Assembly: GCF_022965805.1 (NCBI RefSeq)
Contig: NW_027331395.1
Coordinates: forward strand, 186,001 to 250,000
Source: Primulina eburnea
Taxonomy: Eukaryota > Streptophyta > Magnoliopsida > Lamiales > Gesneriaceae
Length of the DNA stretch: 64,000 bases
Direction of reading: 5' to 3'
Shown: one piece after another, positions 21,301 to 34,671 of the stretch
Numbering within the stretch: the first letter of the stretch is position 1
Layout: the number at the start of each line of letters is the position of its first letter
Program-made: the position numbers and the translations under genes
The notes under the pieces: generated by a model
Database searches by the model: none
Told to the model about the DNA's origin: nothing
The model's input: the letters and a program-made list of their open reading frames with translations, nothing else

Positions 21301-22802
21301 AGAGAGAGGAGATTGATCTGGTGATTCCAGGGACCATTGCTCGCTTTTCAGCGTTGGTCATTCGATCTACATTGACGGACAGGATCCGTAGAGAGCAGTC
21401 GACTGATGTTCAGTTGGCAGAGTTGAGAGCTAGAGCCGAGGCTAGAGGGAATTCAGAGTTTAGTCTGAATGGTGATGATTTGGTAACTTTCAGAGGCCGC
21501 ATTTGTGTTCCTTCTGGCGACGATATTCGTAGAGATGTCTTGACAGAGGCTCATACCTCACCTTATTCGATTCATCCAGGCAGTACGAAGATGTATCAGG
21601 ATCTTCGTCGACTCTACTGGTGGCCAGGTATGAAGAGAGATATTGCTTTGTTCATTTCTCAGTGCCTTACTTGTCAGCAGGTAAAGATTGAGCACCAGAG
21701 ACCTGCTGGGACATTGCTTTCTTTGCCGATTCCTCAGTGGAAGTGGGAGCATATCACTATGGATTTCGTGACTGGTTTACCCAGGACGCAGAAGGGTTTC
21801 AATTCCATTTGGGTTATTGTTGATAGATTGACCAAGTCAGCGCACTTTCTCCCAGTCAAGACGACGTATTCGATGTCTCAGTATGCCGAGGATTACATTG
21901 CAGAGATTGTTAGACTTCATGGTGTGCCCGTGTCGATTGTGTCTGATCGTGACCCTAGATTTACCTCAGAGTTCTGGAAGAGTTTGCACAGAGCTATGGG
22001 TTCTCGATTAGCTTTCAGTACAGCTTATCATCCTCAGAGCGACGGTCAGTCAGAGAGAGTCATTCAGATTCTGGAGGATATGCTCAGAGCTTGTACTATT
22101 GACTATTCTGGTAGCTGGGATTCCAAGTTGCCTCTTGTGGAGTTCACGTACAACAATAGCTACCAGGCGACGATTGGCATTGCACCGTATGAGGCACTTT
22201 ATGGCAGGAAGTGCAGATCCCCTTTGTTTTGGGATGAGGTTGGAGAGAGGAAGATGTTGGGTCCCGAGTTGGTCCAACAGACTGCCGATGTTGTTGCAGT
22301 TATCAGAGAGAGGATGAAGACTGCTCAGTCCAGACAGAAGAGCTATGCAGACGTTCGTCGTAGACCTTTGCAGTTCGAGGTTGGCGATCATGTTTTTCTG
22401 AAGATAGTACCTCTCAAGGGTGTGATGCGATTTGGCAAGAAGGGCAAGTTGAGCCCTAGATTCATTGGTCCATTCGAGATATTGGACAGAGTGGGTGACC
22501 GAGCCTACAGATTAGCCCTACCGCCCGATCTTGACAGAGTCCATAATGTGTTTCACGTATCGATGCTCAGGAAGTATATTGCAGATCCTTCCCATGTTCT
22601 TCGCCATGAGCCATTGGACTTGACGCCGAGTCTGACTTACCATGAGATTCCGATTCAGATTCTGGATCGCACAGTTAGAGTTCTGAGGAACAAAGAGATC
22701 GGCATCGTTAAAGTCCTTTGGAGGAACCATTTGATTGAGGAGGCTACGTGGGAACCAGAGACTGAGATGAAAGAGAGGTATCCTGAGTTGTTCGTGCCGT
22801 GA
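18384..22802 (+). CDS. Gag-pol polyprotein of T2 (Tekay-like chromovirus), 1472 aa
   Basis: A single uninterrupted frame from ATG. In order: gag domain (about 60-250), two zinc-binding motifs ([12 protein letters not shown] about 287-299; C305-x2-C308-x4-H313-x4-C318), aspartic protease with DTG at 362-364, reverse transcriptase (about 545-720, FIDD at 696-699), RNase H (first Asp 845 in YTDAS), integrase with an HHCC zinc domain (H1057, H1064, C1094, C1097), DD35E core (D1127, D1188, E1224) and a C-terminal chromodomain (about 1415-1470, ending ELFVP). All visible catalytic residues are present. The length is normal for Tekay elements. The product would be cut by its own protease into particle, copying and integration proteins; the chromodomain is thought to steer insertion to heterochromatin, which suits its place in a satellite. 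Confidence 0.96.
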   Translation: MPPKRKAAEGEDSSSSRVVDEFGKLLKEQAKVHSDQIQQLLRLQGAGQGRGQVRGQVAQAVGTDAVFSSFKRMDPPEFAGSTDPLVAVEWVKALEAIFDHLQYEDKDRISCSVFMLVKAARIWWNATKVGVDVATLKWSEFTDLFYDKYFPDALRARKVTEFLELRQGSLDVGQYILKFEEGCLFAPYIASNDKVKGAHFIRGLRAEIRRDINISKAVTFKEIVSKALLAEQDEKDIARERQERHQAIAQRGQGSNQRGRDRFKGKSKMEPSSRPPPVPFDPEKPLCPKCGKHHRGECRLGTHTCFRCGAAGHVARNCPRGDSQGKVQGRIFAMTKEGINRDSSLISSTILISGRVATTLIDTGATHSFMSELFLRSLGIVPSVLPIQLNVVLPSGDVLCPTSIVFACPVRIEERVVFADLIVIPMVAFDVILGMDWLSTYRAVIDWVAKKVTFADDGQGGALASTGTSLVLPFISCFEAERLLCRGCDGFLASIVDVDRLIKLNVDDIDVVREFADVFEDDVPGLPPDRDVEFVIDLAPGTVPISKAPYRMAPTEMKELKTQLQDLLDKGFIRPSSSPWGAPVLFVKKKDGSLRLCIDYRELNKVTVKNKYPLPRIDDLFDQLHGATVFSKIDLRSGYYQLKVKESDIPKTAFRTRYGHYEFLVMSFGLTNAPSVFMDLMNRVFKPYLDSFVIVFIDDILIYSKSRELHAEHLRVVLQLLREKRLFAKLKKCEFWLDQISFLGHVVLRDGIDVDPLKIEAIRSCPIPTTVSEVRSFLGLAGYYRRFISGFSKIALPLSNLTRKTVKFEWSIDCQSAFQELKDRLTTAPVLSLPSGSEDFVVYTDASKRGLGAVLMQRGKVIAYASRQLKDYEKNYPTHDLELAAVVFALKIWRHYLYGEKCEIFTDHKSLKYLFSQKELNMRQRRWLELVKDYDVTISYHPGKANVVADALSRKSSASLSSLIQRPLLMDLQREEIDLVIPGTIARFSALVIRSTLTDRIRREQSTDVQLAELRARAEARGNSEFSLNGDDLVTFRGRICVPSGDDIRRDVLTEAHTSPYSIHPGSTKMYQDLRRLYWWPGMKRDIALFISQCLTCQQVKIEHQRPAGTLLSLPIPQWKWEHITMDFVTGLPRTQKGFNSIWVIVDRLTKSAHFLPVKTTYSMSQYAEDYIAEIVRLHGVPVSIVSDRDPRFTSEFWKSLHRAMGSRLAFSTAYHPQSDGQSERVIQILEDMLRACTIDYSGSWDSKLPLVEFTYNNSYQATIGIAPYEALYGRKCRSPLFWDEVGERKMLGPELVQQTADVVAVIRERMKTAQSRQKSYADVRRRPLQFEVGDHVFLKIVPLKGVMRFGKKGKLSPRFIGPFEILDRVGDRAYRLALPPDLDRVHNVFHVSMLRKYIADPSHVLRHEPLDLTPSLTYHEIPIQILDRTVRVLRNKEIGIVKVLWRNHLIEEATWEPETEMKERYPELFVP

Positions 22803-22806
22803 CGTC

Positions 22807-22824
22807 AATTTCGAGGACGAAATT
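22807..22824 (+). other. Pre-PPT stem-loop of T2
   Basis: AATTTCG-AGGA-CGAAATT, seven perfect pairs and an AGGA loop, just after the polyprotein stop and before the purine tract. Confidence 0.75.
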
Positions 22825-22829
22825 CCTCT

Positions 22830-22842
22830 AAGGAGGGGAGAT
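22830..22842 (+). other. Polypurine tract of T2
   Basis: AAGGAGGGGAGAT directly abuts the 3' LTR; it is the expected primer for plus-strand DNA synthesis. Confidence 0.85.
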
Positions 22843-24464
22843 TGTAATAGCCGAGCCCGGTGTACGGTACGGTTTAAGCTTTATTGTGTTAATTGGGTTA
22901 TGTGATTAGATGATTATAGTTGTGTTTTGGGCTATAGTATTATTGGTTATTATTTATTTGAGGTGTTAGTTGGTGTTGATTGTTCGTTTCAGCGTTTCGA
23001 ATCGATTTTTAGTTGTTTTGTTACTGTTCATTGCCGTGAGTAGAGTGCACCCGCGCTCTTAGATGAGTGCCCCCGCGGTGTACTATTCATGATTTTGGTT
23101 TTGGAGGGCCGTGGCATCACCGCACCCGCGGCAGTGCAAGGACCGCACCCGCGGTGAGACCGCACCCGCGGTAATTGTAGCACCGCACCCGCGGTGTTCG
23201 TGCATGGGATTTATTTTGGTTGCCGTGAGCTTAGCGCACCCGCGGTGCTTGTGTGACCGCACCCGCGGTGTAAGTATGGGCGAGTTTTTAAGTGACTTTT
23301 TGGGAGTGGTTGGCCATACCTACCTTATCTTCTTTCCTCCATTTCCGATTTTCTCTCTTTTGGCAAGGGTTTTCATCCATTTCAATTGCTTCCCACCTTT
23401 GATTCTTGGCTTTGTTTCGATTTCCGACTTGAGATCATCGTTCTCCGTGGTATAAGGAAGCTTAGGTAAGTTTTTGGTGCGATTCTAATGAGGTTTCGAG
23501 TTAAGGGTTATTTTGGATTTGATGTTTTGATGGTTCTATGGATTATTTAGCATGGACTCTTGGATTTAGTCTTGATATTGGTGTTATTTATGGATTATTG
23601 TTGTAGGTGGTGTACCAAGAGTATAGTTGGAGGTGTTCTATTGGTTTGTAAGTGGAATTTCATCCCTTGTGCTCACATGATATTATATGTATTGTGTTTT
23701 AAAGGTTTCAAAGCGTTATTCCCTTCCATTGATCCATTGCTATGTATTCGTTTCATTGATTATCTATTGGAGGCATTGTATGTCTCACCATTGTTATAAA
23801 GGGAATACAAGAGATAATATGAGATTGCGAAACGACGGCCTTAAATGCTATTGAGAATTCAAATGTTTTATTGGATTGATAATTATATAGCAAGAGAATT
23901 GCATGCAATTAGATGATCATCGACCATAGGCTTTTATCCCCTCACAGTTATCGATTTATATCGATGGGATATTGGCAACCACAGTCACAGATACTATTGA
24001 TATCAATCCAACCATAGAAAAGAGAAATACCATCGTTTTGCTATCTATTGCCATTGCTATTGCTACAGTTATTGCTACGTTATTCATGATTCAGAGTCGA
24101 TGGTATTTATGATTTAAAAGCCATGTTTTACAGTGTATACTATGTATCATTGCTATGTAAGAGTTCCACTTGCTGAGATTTATTCTCATTTCAGTTATTT
24201 TCATGTGATGCAGATAAGAGCGACGGACCGGGACATTGACTGTGGATGGGGGTCATATGCATACGAAGATTGGAAGGATGATTATTTTGTACCATTTTGT
24301 AACATGATCACACTAATGATATTTTGTATTTTGTTATGTCATTGGAATGATCATGTTGTTATTTTGTAAACACTTTTATAAAATGTATTTTGAAACTCCT
24401 TCCATGTTTGAAAGAAAATTTTAAATTCCGCTGTATTTTAATTGTATCGGGACAGGGTGTCACA
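22843..24464 (+). repeat. 3' LTR of T2 (1622 bp)
   Basis: Same length as the 5' LTR with about five substitutions. The dyad cassette lies at about 23045-23271. It ends GGTGTCACA followed by the TSD. Confidence 0.95.
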
Positions 24465-27400
24465 ATCTTCCAAAAGTAACTCAAGAATTTAACATCGCAA
24501 CCAGAAACAATAGTCCTAGGAATGCCATGCAACCTAGCGACTTCTCTAAATAACAAATCCGCAATGTTTGAAGCATCATCGGTTTTATGATAAGCTATAA
24601 AATGTGTCATCTTAGAGAATCTATCCACAACAACAAAAATAGAATCCCTCCCCTTCTTAGTCCTAGGCAACCCAAAATAAAGTCCATAGAAATGTCAATC
24701 CAAGTTCTTTTTAAGAATAAAACGCAAAAGTGTTCCCAAAGTTTTATTGACAACTTCAGTTTGTCCATCCGTTTGAGGATGACAAGTAGTAGAAAACAAC
24801 AATTTTGTGCCAAGTTTAGCCCAGAAAGTCTTCCAAAAGTAACTCAAGAATTTAACTTCTCGACCAGAAACAATAGTCCTAGGAATGCCATGCAACCTAG
24901 CGACTTCTCTAAATAACAAATCTGCAATGTTTGAAGCGTCTTCGGTTTTATGACAAGCTATAAAATGTGCCATCTTAGAGAATCTATCCACAACAACAAA
25001 CATATAATCCCTCACCTTCTTATTCCTAGGCAAACACAAAATAAATGCCATAGAAATGTCAATCCAAGTTCTTTTTAAGAATAACACACAAAAGTGTTCC
25101 CAAAGTTTTATTGACAACTTCAGTTTGTCCATTCGTTTGAGGATGACAAGTTTAGCCCATAAAGTCTTCCAAAATTAACTCAATAATTTAACACCGCGAC
25201 CAGAAACAATAGTCCGAGGCATGCCATGCAACCTAGCGACTTCTCTAAAGAACAAATCCGCAATGTTTGAAGCATCATCATTTTTATGAGAAGCTATAAA
25301 ATGTGTCATCTTAGAGAATCTATCCACAACAACGAATATAGAATCCCTCCCTTTCTTAGTCCAAGGCAACCCCAAAATAAAGTCCATAGAAATGTCAATC
25401 CAATTTCTTTTTAAGAATAGCACGCAAAAGTGTTCCCAAAGTTCTATTGACAACTTCGGTTTGTCCATCCGTTTGAGGATGACAAGTAGTATAAAACAAC
25501 AATTTTGTGCCAAGTTTAGCCCATAAAGTATTCCAAAAGTAACTCAAGAATTTAACATCGAACCAGAAAAAATAGTCCTAGGCATGCCACGCAACCTAGC
25601 GACTTCTCTAAAGAACAAATCCGCAATGTTTGAAGCATCATCGGTTTTATGACAAGCTATATAATGTGTCATCTTAGAGAATCTATCCACAACAACGAAA
25701 ATAGAATCCCTACCTTTCTTAGTCCTATGCAACCCCAAAATAAAGTCCATAGAAATGTCAATCTAAGTTCTTTTTAAGAATAGCACGCAAAAGTGTTCCC
25801 AAAGTTCTATTGACAACTTCGGTTTCTCCATCCGTTTGAGGATGACAAGTAGTATAAAACAACAATTTTGTGCCAAGTTTAGCCCATAAAGTATTCCAAA
25901 AGTAACTCAAGAATTTAACATCGAACCAGAAAAAATAGTCCTAGGCATACCACGCAACCTAGCGACTTTTTTAAAGAACAAATCCACAATGTTTGAAGTA
26001 TCATCGGTTTTATGACAAGCTATAAAATGTGCCATCTTAGAGAATCTATCCACAACAACAAAAATAGAATCCCTCCCCTTCTTAGTCCCAGGCAAGCCAA
26101 AATAAAGTTCATAGAAATGTCAATCCAAGTTCTTTTTAAGAATAGCACGCAAAAGTGTTCCCAAAGTTCTATTGACAACTTCAGTTTGTCCATCCGTTTG
26201 AGGATGACAAGTAGTAGAAAACAACAATTTCGTGCCAAGTTTAGCCCAGAAAGTCTTCCAAAAGTAACTCAAGAATTTAACATCTCGACCAGAAACAATA
26301 GTCCTAGGAATGCCATGCAACCTAGCGACTTCTCTAAATAACAAATCCGCAATGTTTGAAGCGTCTTTGGTTTTATGAAAAGCTATAAAATGTGCCATCT
26401 TAGAGAATCTATCCACAAAACCAAACATAGAATCCCTCACCATCTTATTCCTAGGCAAACAAAAAATAAATGCCATAAAAATGTCAATCCAAGTTCTATT
26501 TAAGAATAGCACGCAAAAGTGTTCCCAAAGTTCTATTGACAACTTCAGTTTGTCCATTCGTTTGAGGATGACAAGTAGCAGTAAACAACAATTTTGTGCC
26601 AAGTTTAGCCCAGAAAGTATTCCAAAAGTAACTCAATAATTTAACATCGCGACCAGAAACAATAGTCCTAGGCATGCCATGCAACCTAGCGACTTCTCTA
26701 AAGAACAAATCCGCAATGTTTGAAGCATCATCGGTTTTATGACAAGCTATAAAATGTGCCATCTTAGAGAATTTATCCACAACAACGAAAATAGAATCCC
26801 TCCCTTTCTTAGTCCTAGGCAAACCCAAAATAAAGTCCATAGAAATGTCAATCCAAGTTCTTTTTAAGAATAGCACGCAAAAGTGTTCCCAAAGTTCTAT
26901 TGACAACTTCAGTTTGTCCATCCGTTTGAGGATGAAAAGTAGTAGAAAACAACAATTTTGTGCCAAGTTTAGCCCAGAAAGTCTTCCAAAATTAACTCAA
27001 TAACTTAACACCGCGACCAGAAACAATAGTCCTAGGCATGCCATGCAACCTAGCGACTGCTCTAAAGAACAAATCCGCAATGTTTGAAGCATCATCGGTT
27101 TTATGACAAGCTATAAAATGTGCCATCTTAGAGAATCTATCCACAACAACGAAAATAGAATCCCTCCCTTTCTTAGTCCTAGGCAACCCCAAAATAAAGT
27201 CCATAGAAATGTCAATCCAAGTTCTTTTTAAGAATAGCACGCAAAAGTGTTCCCAAAGTTCTATTGACAATTTCGGTTTGTCCATCCGTTTGAGGATGAC
27301 AAGTAGTATAAAACAACAATTTTGTGCCAAGTTTAGCCCATAAAGTATTCCAAAAGTAACTCAAGAATTTAACATCGAACCAGAAAAAATAGTCCTAGGC

Positions 27401-30400
27401 ATGCCACGCAACCTAGCGACTTCTTTAAAGAACAAATCCGCAATGTTTGAAGCATCATCGATTTTATGACAAGCTATAAAATGTGCCATCTTAGAGAATC
27501 TATCCACAACCACAAAAATAGAATCCCTCCCCTTCTTAGTCCTAGGCTTCCCAAAATAAAGTACATAGAAATGTCAATCCAAGTTCTTTTTAAGAATAGA
27601 ACGCAAAAGTGTTCCCAAAGTTTTATTGACAACTTCAGTTTGTCCATCCGTTTGAGGATGACAAGTAGTAGAAAACAACAATTTTGTGCCAAGTTTAGCC
27701 CATAAAGTATTCCAAAAGTAACTAAAGAATTTAACATCGAACCAGAAAAAATAGTCCTAGGCATACCACGCAACCTAGCGACTTTTTTAAAGAACAAATC
27801 CACAATGTTTGAAGTATCATCGGTTTTATGACAAGCTATAAAATGTGCCATCTTAGAGAATCTATCCACAACAACAAAAATAGAATCCCTCCCCTTCTTA
27901 GACCTATGCAACCCAAAATAAAGTCCATAGAAATGTCAATCCAAGTTCTTTTTAAGAATAGCATGCAAAAGTGTTCCCAAAGTTCTATTGACAATTTCAG
28001 TTTGTACATCCGTTTGAAGATGACAAGTCGTAGAAAACAACAATTTTGTGCCAATTTTAGCCCATAAAGTCTTCCAAAATTAACTCAATAATTTAACAGC
28101 GCGACCAGAAACAATAGTCCTAGGCATGCCATGCAACCTAGCGACTTCTCTAAAGAACAAATCCGCAATGTTTGAAGCATCATCGGTTTTATGACAAGCT
28201 ATAAAATGTTCCATCTTAGAGAATCTATCCACAACAACGAAAATAGAATCCCTCCTTTTCTTAGTCCTAGGCAACCCAAAATAAAGTCCATAGAAATGTC
28301 AATCCAAGTTCTTTTTAAGAATAGCACGCAAAAGTGTTCCCAAAGTTCTATTGACAACTTCAGTTTGTCCATCCGTTTGAGGATGAAAAGCAGTAGAAAA
28401 CAACAATTTTGTGACAAGTTTAGCCCAGAAAGTCTTCCAAAAGTAACTCAAGAATTTAACATCGCGACCAGAAACAATAGTCCTAGGAATGCCATGCAAC
28501 CTAGCGACTTCTCTAAATAACAAATCTGCAATGTTTGAAGCATCATCGATTTTATGATAAGCTATAAAATGTGTCATCTTAGAGAATCTATCCACAACAA
28601 AAAAAATAGAATCCCTCCCCTTCTTAGTCCTAGGCAAGCCAAAATAAAGTCCATAGAAATGTCAATCCAAGTTCTTTTTAAGAATAGCACGCAAAAGTGT
28701 TCCCAAAGTTCTATTGACAACTTCAGTTTGTCCATCCGTTTGAGGATGACAAGTAGTAGAAAACAACAATTTCGTGCCAAGTTTAGCCCAGAAAGTCTTC
28801 CAAAAGTAACTCAAGAATTTAACATCTCGACCAGAAACAATAGTCCTAGGAATGCCATGCAACCTAGCGACTTCTCTAAATAACAAATCCGCAATGTTTG
28901 AAGCGTCTTTGGTTTTATGACAAGCTATAAAATGTGCCATCTTAGAAAATCTATCCACAAAACCAAACATAGAATCCCTCACCATCTTATTCCTAGGAAA
29001 ACAAAAAATAAATGCCATAGAAATGTCAATCCAAGTTCTTTTTAAGAATAGCACGCAAAAGTGTTCCCAAAGTTCTATTGACAACTTCAGTTTGTCCATT
29101 CGTTTGAGGATGACAAGTAGCAGTAAACAACAATTTTGTGCCAAGTTTAGCCCAGAAAGTATTCCAAAAGTAACTCAATAATTTAACATCGCGACCAGAA
29201 ACAATAGTCCTTGGCATGCCATGCAACCTAGCGACTTCTCTAAAGAACAAATCCGCAAAGTTTGAAGCATCATCGGTTTTATGACAAGCTATAAAATGTG
29301 CCATCTTAGAGAATTTATCCACAACAACGAAAATAGAATCCCTCCCTTTCTTAGTCCTAGGCAAACCCAAAATAAAGTCCATATAAATGTCAATCCAAGT
29401 TCTTTTTACGAATAGCACGCAAAAGTGTTCCCAAAGTTCTATTGACAACTTCAGTTTGTCCATCCGTTTGAGGATGAAAAGTAGAAGAAAACTACAATTT
29501 TGTGCCAAGTTTAGCCCATAAAGTCTTCCAAAATTAACTCAATAATTTAACACCGCGACCAGAAACAATAGTCCTAGGCATGCCATGCAACCTAGCGACT
29601 TCTCTAAAGAACAAATCCGCAATGTTTGAAGCATCATCGGTTTTATGACAAGCTATAAAATGTGCCATCTTAGAGAATCTATCCACAACAACGAAAATAG
29701 AATACCTCCCTTTCTTAGTCCTAGGCAACCCCAAAATAAAGTCCATAGAAATGTCAATCCAAGTTCTTTTTAAGAATAGCACGCAAAAGTGTTCCCAAAG
29801 TTCTATTGACAATTTCGGTTTGTCCATCCGTTTGAGGATGACAAGTAGTAGAAAACAACAATTTTGTGCCAAGTTTAGCCCATAAAGTCTCCCAAAAGTA
29901 AATCAAGAATTTAACATCGCGATCAAAAGCATAAGTCCTAGGCATGCCACGCAACCTAGCGACTTCTCTAAAGAACAAATCCGCAATGTTTGAAGCGTCT
30001 TCGGTTTTATGACAAGCTATAAAATGTGCCATCTTAGAGAATCTATCCACAACAACAAAAATAGAATCCCTCCCCTTCTTAGTCCGAGGCAACCCAAAAT
30101 AAATTCAATATAAATGTCAATCCAAGTTATTTTTAAGAATTGCACGCAAAAGTGTTCCTAAAGTTGTATTGACAACTTCAGTTTGTTCATCCGTTTGAGG
30201 ATGACAAGTAGAAGAAAACAACAATTTTGTGCCAAGTTTAGCCCATAAAGTATTCCAAAAGTAACTCAAGAATTTAACATCGCGATCAAAAGCAAAAGTC
30301 CTAGTTATGCGATGCAACCTAACGACTTCTCTAAAGAACAAATCTGCTATGTTTGAAACATCATCGGTTTTATGACAAGCTATAAAATCTGCCATCTTAG

Positions 30401-33400
30401 AGAATCTATCCACAACAACGAAAATAGAATCTCTCTCTTTCTTAGTCCTAGGCAACACAAAAATAAAGTCCATAGAAATGTCAATCCAAGTTCTTTTTAA
30501 GAATAGCACGCAAAAGTGTTACCAAAGTTCTATTGACAACTTCATTTCGTCCATCCGTTTGAGGATGACAAGTAGTAGAAAACAACAATTTTGTGCCAAG
30601 TTTAGCCCATAAAGTCTTCCAAAAGTTACTCAAAATTTAACATCGAACCAGAAAAAATAGTCCTTGGCATGCCACGCAACCTAGCGACTTCTCTAAAGAA
30701 CAAATCCGAAATGTTTGAAGCATCATCGGTTTTATGACAAGCTATAAAATGTGCCATCTTAGAGAATCTATCCACAACAACAAAAATAGAATCCCTCCCC
30801 TTCTTAGTCCTAGGCAACCCAAAATAAAGTCCATAGAAATGTCAATCCAAGTTCTTTTTAAGAATAACACGCAAAAGTGTTCCCAAAGTTCTATTGACAA
30901 CTTCAGTTTGTCCATCCGTTTGAGGATGACAAGTTGTAGAAAACAACAATTTTGTGCCAAGTTTAGCCCAGAAAGTCTTCCAAAAGTAACTCAAGAATTT
31001 AACATCGCGACCAGAAACAATATTCCTAGGAATGCCATGCAACCTAGCGACTTCTCTAAATAACAAATCCGCAATGTTTGAAGCATCATCGGTTTTATGA
31101 GAAGCTATAAAATGTGTCATCTTAGAGAATCTATCCACAACAACAAAAATAGAATCCCTCCCCTTCTTAGTCCTAGGCAACCCAAAATAAAGTCCATAGA
31201 AATGTCAATCCAAGTTCTTTTTAAGAATAACACGCAAAAGTGTTCCCAAAGTTCTATTGACAACTTCAGTTTGTCCATCCGTTTGAGGATGACAAGTTGT
31301 AGAAAACAACAATTTTGTGCCAAGTTTAGCCCAGAAAGTCTTCCAAAAGTAACTCAAGAATTTAACATCGCGACCAGAAACAATATTCCTAGGAATGCCA
31401 TGCAACCTAGCGACTTCTCTAAATAACAAATCCGCAATGTTTGAAGCATCATCGGTTTTATGAGAAGCTATAAAATGTGTCATCTTAGAGAATCTATCCA
31501 CAACAACAAAAATAGAATCCCTCCCCTTCTTAGTCCTAGGCAACCCAAAATAAAGTCCATAGAAATGTCAATCCAAGTTCTTTTTAAGAATAGCACGCAA
31601 AATTGTTCCCAAAGTTCTATTGACAACTTCAGTTTGTCCATTCGTTTGAGGATGACAAGTAGTAGAAAACAACAATTTTGTGCCAAGTTTAGCCCAGAAA
31701 GTCTTCCAAAAGTAACTCAAGAATTTAACATCTCGACCAGAAACAATAGTCCTAGGAATGCCATGCAACCTAGCGACTTCTCTAAAGAACAAATCCGCAA
31801 TGTTTGAAGCGTCCTCGGTTTTATGACAAGCTATAAAATGTGTCATCTTAGAGAATCTATCCACAACAACAAAATATAATCCCTCCATCTCTTAGTCCTA
31901 GGCAACCCAAAATAAAGTCCATAGAAATGTCAATCCTTGTTCTTTTTAAATATAGCACGCAAAAGTGTTCCCAAAGTTCTATTGACAACTTCAGTTTGTC
32001 CATCCGTTTGAGGATGACAAGTAGTAGAAAACAACAATTTTGTGACAAGTTTAGCCCAGAAAGTCTTCCAAAAGTAACTCAAGAATTTAACATCGCGATC
32101 AGAAACAATAGTCCTAGGAATGCCATGCAACCTAGCGACTTCTCTAAATAACAAATCCGCAACGTTTGAAGCATCATCGGTTTTATGATAAGCTATAAAA
32201 TGTGTCATCTTAGAGAATCTATCAACAACAACAAAAATAGAATCCCTCCCCTTCTTAGTCCTAGGCAACCCAAAATAAAGTCCATAGAAATGTCAATCCA
32301 AGTTCTTTTTAAGAATAGCACGCAAAAGTGTACCCAAAGTTCTATTGACAACTTCAGTTTGTCCATACGTTTTAGGATTACAAGTAGTAGAAAACAACAA
32401 TTTTGAGCCCAGTTTAGCCCAGAATGTCTTCCAAAAGTAACTCAAGAATTTAACATCTCGACCAGAAACAATAGTACTAGGAATGCCATGCAACCTAGCG
32501 ACTTCTCTAAATAATAAATCCGCAATGTTTGAAGCGTCTTCGGTTTTATGACAAGCTATAAAATGTGCCATCTTAGAGAATCTATCCACAACAACAAACA
32601 TGGAATCCCTCCCCTTCTTATTCCTAGGCAAACACAAAATAAAGGCCATAGAAATGTCAATCCAAGTTCTTTTTAAGAATAGCACGCAAAAGTGTTCCCA
32701 AAGTTCTATTGACAACTTCAGTTTGTCAATTCGTTTGAGGATGACAAGTAGTAGTAAACAACAATTTTGTGCCAAGTTTAGCCCAGAAAGTCGTCCAAAA
32801 GTAACTCAATAATTTAACATCGCGACCAGAAACAATAGTCCTAGGCATGCCATGCAACCTAGCGACTTCTCTAAAGAACAAATCCGCAATTTTTGAAGCA
32901 TCATCGGTTTTATGACAAGCTATAAAATGTGTCATCTTAGAGAATATATCCACAACAACGAAAATAGAATCCCTCCCTTTCTTAGTCCTAGGCAACCCCA
33001 AAATAAAGTCCATAGAAATGTCAATCCTAGTTCTTTTTAAGAATAGCATGCAAAAAAGTTCCCAAAGTTCTATTGACAACTTCGGTTTGTCCAGCCGTTT
33101 GAGGATGACAAGTAGTAGAAAACAACAATTTTGTGCCAAGTTTAGCCCAGAAAGTCTTCCAAAAGTATCTCAATAATTTAACATCGCGACCAGAAACAAT
33201 AGTCCTAGGCATGCCATGCAACCTAGCGACTTCTCTAAAGAACAAATCCGCCATGTTTGAAGCTTCATCGGTTTTATGACAAGCTATAAAAAGTGTCATT
33301 TTAGAGAATCTATCCACAACAACAAAAATAGAATCCCTACCCTTCTTAGTCCTAGGCAACCCAAAATAAAGTCCATAGAAATGTCAATCCTAGTTCTTTT

Positions 33401-33548
33401 TAAGAATAGCACGCAAAAGTGTTCCCAAAGTTCTATTGACAACTTCAGTTTGTCCATCCGTTTGAGGATGACAAGTAGTAGAAAACAACAATTTTGTGCC
33501 AAGTTTAGCCCATAAAGTCTTCCAAAAGTAACTCAAGAATTTAACATC
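24465..33548 (-). repeat. Integrase-derived satellite array, segment 3 (about 25 monomers)
   Basis: The reference motif (TTTAACATCGCGACCAG or variants) begins at 24491, 24854, 25190, 25554, 25917, 26279, 26643, 27007, 27371, 27733, 28095, 28458, 28821, 29185, 29549, 29913, 30276, 30639, 31001, 31364, 31727, 32089, 32452, 32816, 33180 and 33543. Spacing is 362-364 except 336 before 25190 (a deletion). Monomers encode the Ty3/gypsy integrase core from [18 protein letters not shown] to [11 protein letters not shown] on the minus strand. 363-bp units lack one base after FILG and are frameshifted. The second catalytic Asp (VSDRD in working enzymes) is Gly (VSGRD) in most units. The block 26120-27330 recurs at 28662-29872 (offset 2542, seven monomers), and two adjacent units at 30842-31543 are essentially identical. 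Confidence 0.94.
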
Positions 33549-33694
33549 TGTAATGCTCGAGATTTAATCGTTGTAATCAGACGCTGATTAATTGTCATAA
33601 TTGTGATTGGCAAATATCACAGGGGCTAAATAAAACGTTAATCAGGAAGCCGGGCGTTGGTGCATAACAAGTCAAGATTTCGGACAGAACCTAT

Positions 33695-33873
33695 GGCGCC
33701 CGAGCGGTAGAAAAGCACCGCTCGAGCGCCAATGAATCATAAATGGAGAATTTGGACAGAATGCCTGGCGCCCGAGCGGCAAAAAGTTACCGTTCGAGCG
33801 CCAGCGAGTAGACCGTCGAAGCATGGACAGAAAGTTCCGCGCTCGAGCGGTAAAGATTGACCGCTCGAGCGCG
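33695..33873 (+). promoter_or_regulatory. GCGCTCGAGCGG inverted-pair cassette, D solo LTR
   Basis: Three inverted pairs start at 33695, 33767 and 33839, exactly 72 bp apart; spacer sequence between pairs differs. A TA-rich stretch (about 33923-33942) follows and may be the TATA element. Confidence 0.6.
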
Positions 33874-34671
33874 AGTCATGCAAAACGAGGGGGAGCCACT
33901 TGGCTCATTGCATGCATCGTATATGTATATATATATATGTATGCTTCGAGATTTCTTCAGAAAACGAGAAAGAAGAACGGGGAAAAGCTTCAGGAAGTTA
34001 GCAGAAAATCCTTACGCCTTTTCTGAGAAATCCGCCCGTCTGATTTTGAATCCGACTTCAGTACCGTGTTCCTATCAACACAGGCTACAACTGGACGTAA
34101 GTTTTATTACGTTTAGACAAGATTTGAATTTATGATGTTGTTAGAATTGAATACGATTCATATATGGGATTTCTGCTACCGTAGATATTGTAGAATCGAA
34201 GTCAGATTTAGAAACAGATTGTTTATGGAATTGTTATGAATTTTAGAGTTGATTTGATTGAGATTGCTATCAGAATTATGCTGTTATTCATTTTAAAGTG
34301 TACAGATATTGAGGTTATAGATTGTACTGAAATTTATTAGGAATTCTGATATTATAATTGGGATGTTAAGACTGACGGGGTTACAAGACTGTATTGTTAT
34401 ACCGTCTAAACATCAGTGGGTACAGATTGATCAAATTCAGTATTGGTTTCTGTTATCTTGTGATACTGTTGATATGAATCAGATTGTAGATTATTCAGAT
34501 ATTGACCAGACAGATTGTGAATTGGATTACACATTGATACAGTGTATTGGTTATTGTCATTTCAGATCAGATATGGACAGATCAGATATGGACAAATTCG
34601 ACTTCGAGACGTCTTCTTCATCAGATCAGGAAGACAAAGGTATAATTCATGTGATATTCGGGAAGCATAAC

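Larger units (their letters stand above)
16629..24464 (+). mobile_element. Intact Tekay-like LTR retrotransposon, copy T2 (TSD ATCTT)
   Basis: 7836 bp with two 1622-bp LTRs, primer site, one full-length gag-pol frame, pre-PPT hairpin and purine tract. Flanking duplications ATCTT lie at 16624-16628 and 24465-24469, inside a satellite monomer. I counted about five substitutions between the LTRs (for example GTTG/GTGG near 17094 and 23307), which means a fairly recent insertion. No disabling change is seen, so it may be competent. Confidence 0.96.

Noticed and set aside
26012..26341. A conserved + strand frame in the satellite ([14 protein letters not shown]...), repeated in many monomers.
   Set aside because: It is the antisense of the integrase repeat; its recurrence reflects tandem copying. 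It has no recognisable domain.
24465..33548. A tandem integrase polyprotein encoded by the satellite.
   Set aside because: The full monomer is 364 bp, not a multiple of three, and 363-bp units are frameshifted after FILG. Each frame closes within one unit (LKKNLD then stop).
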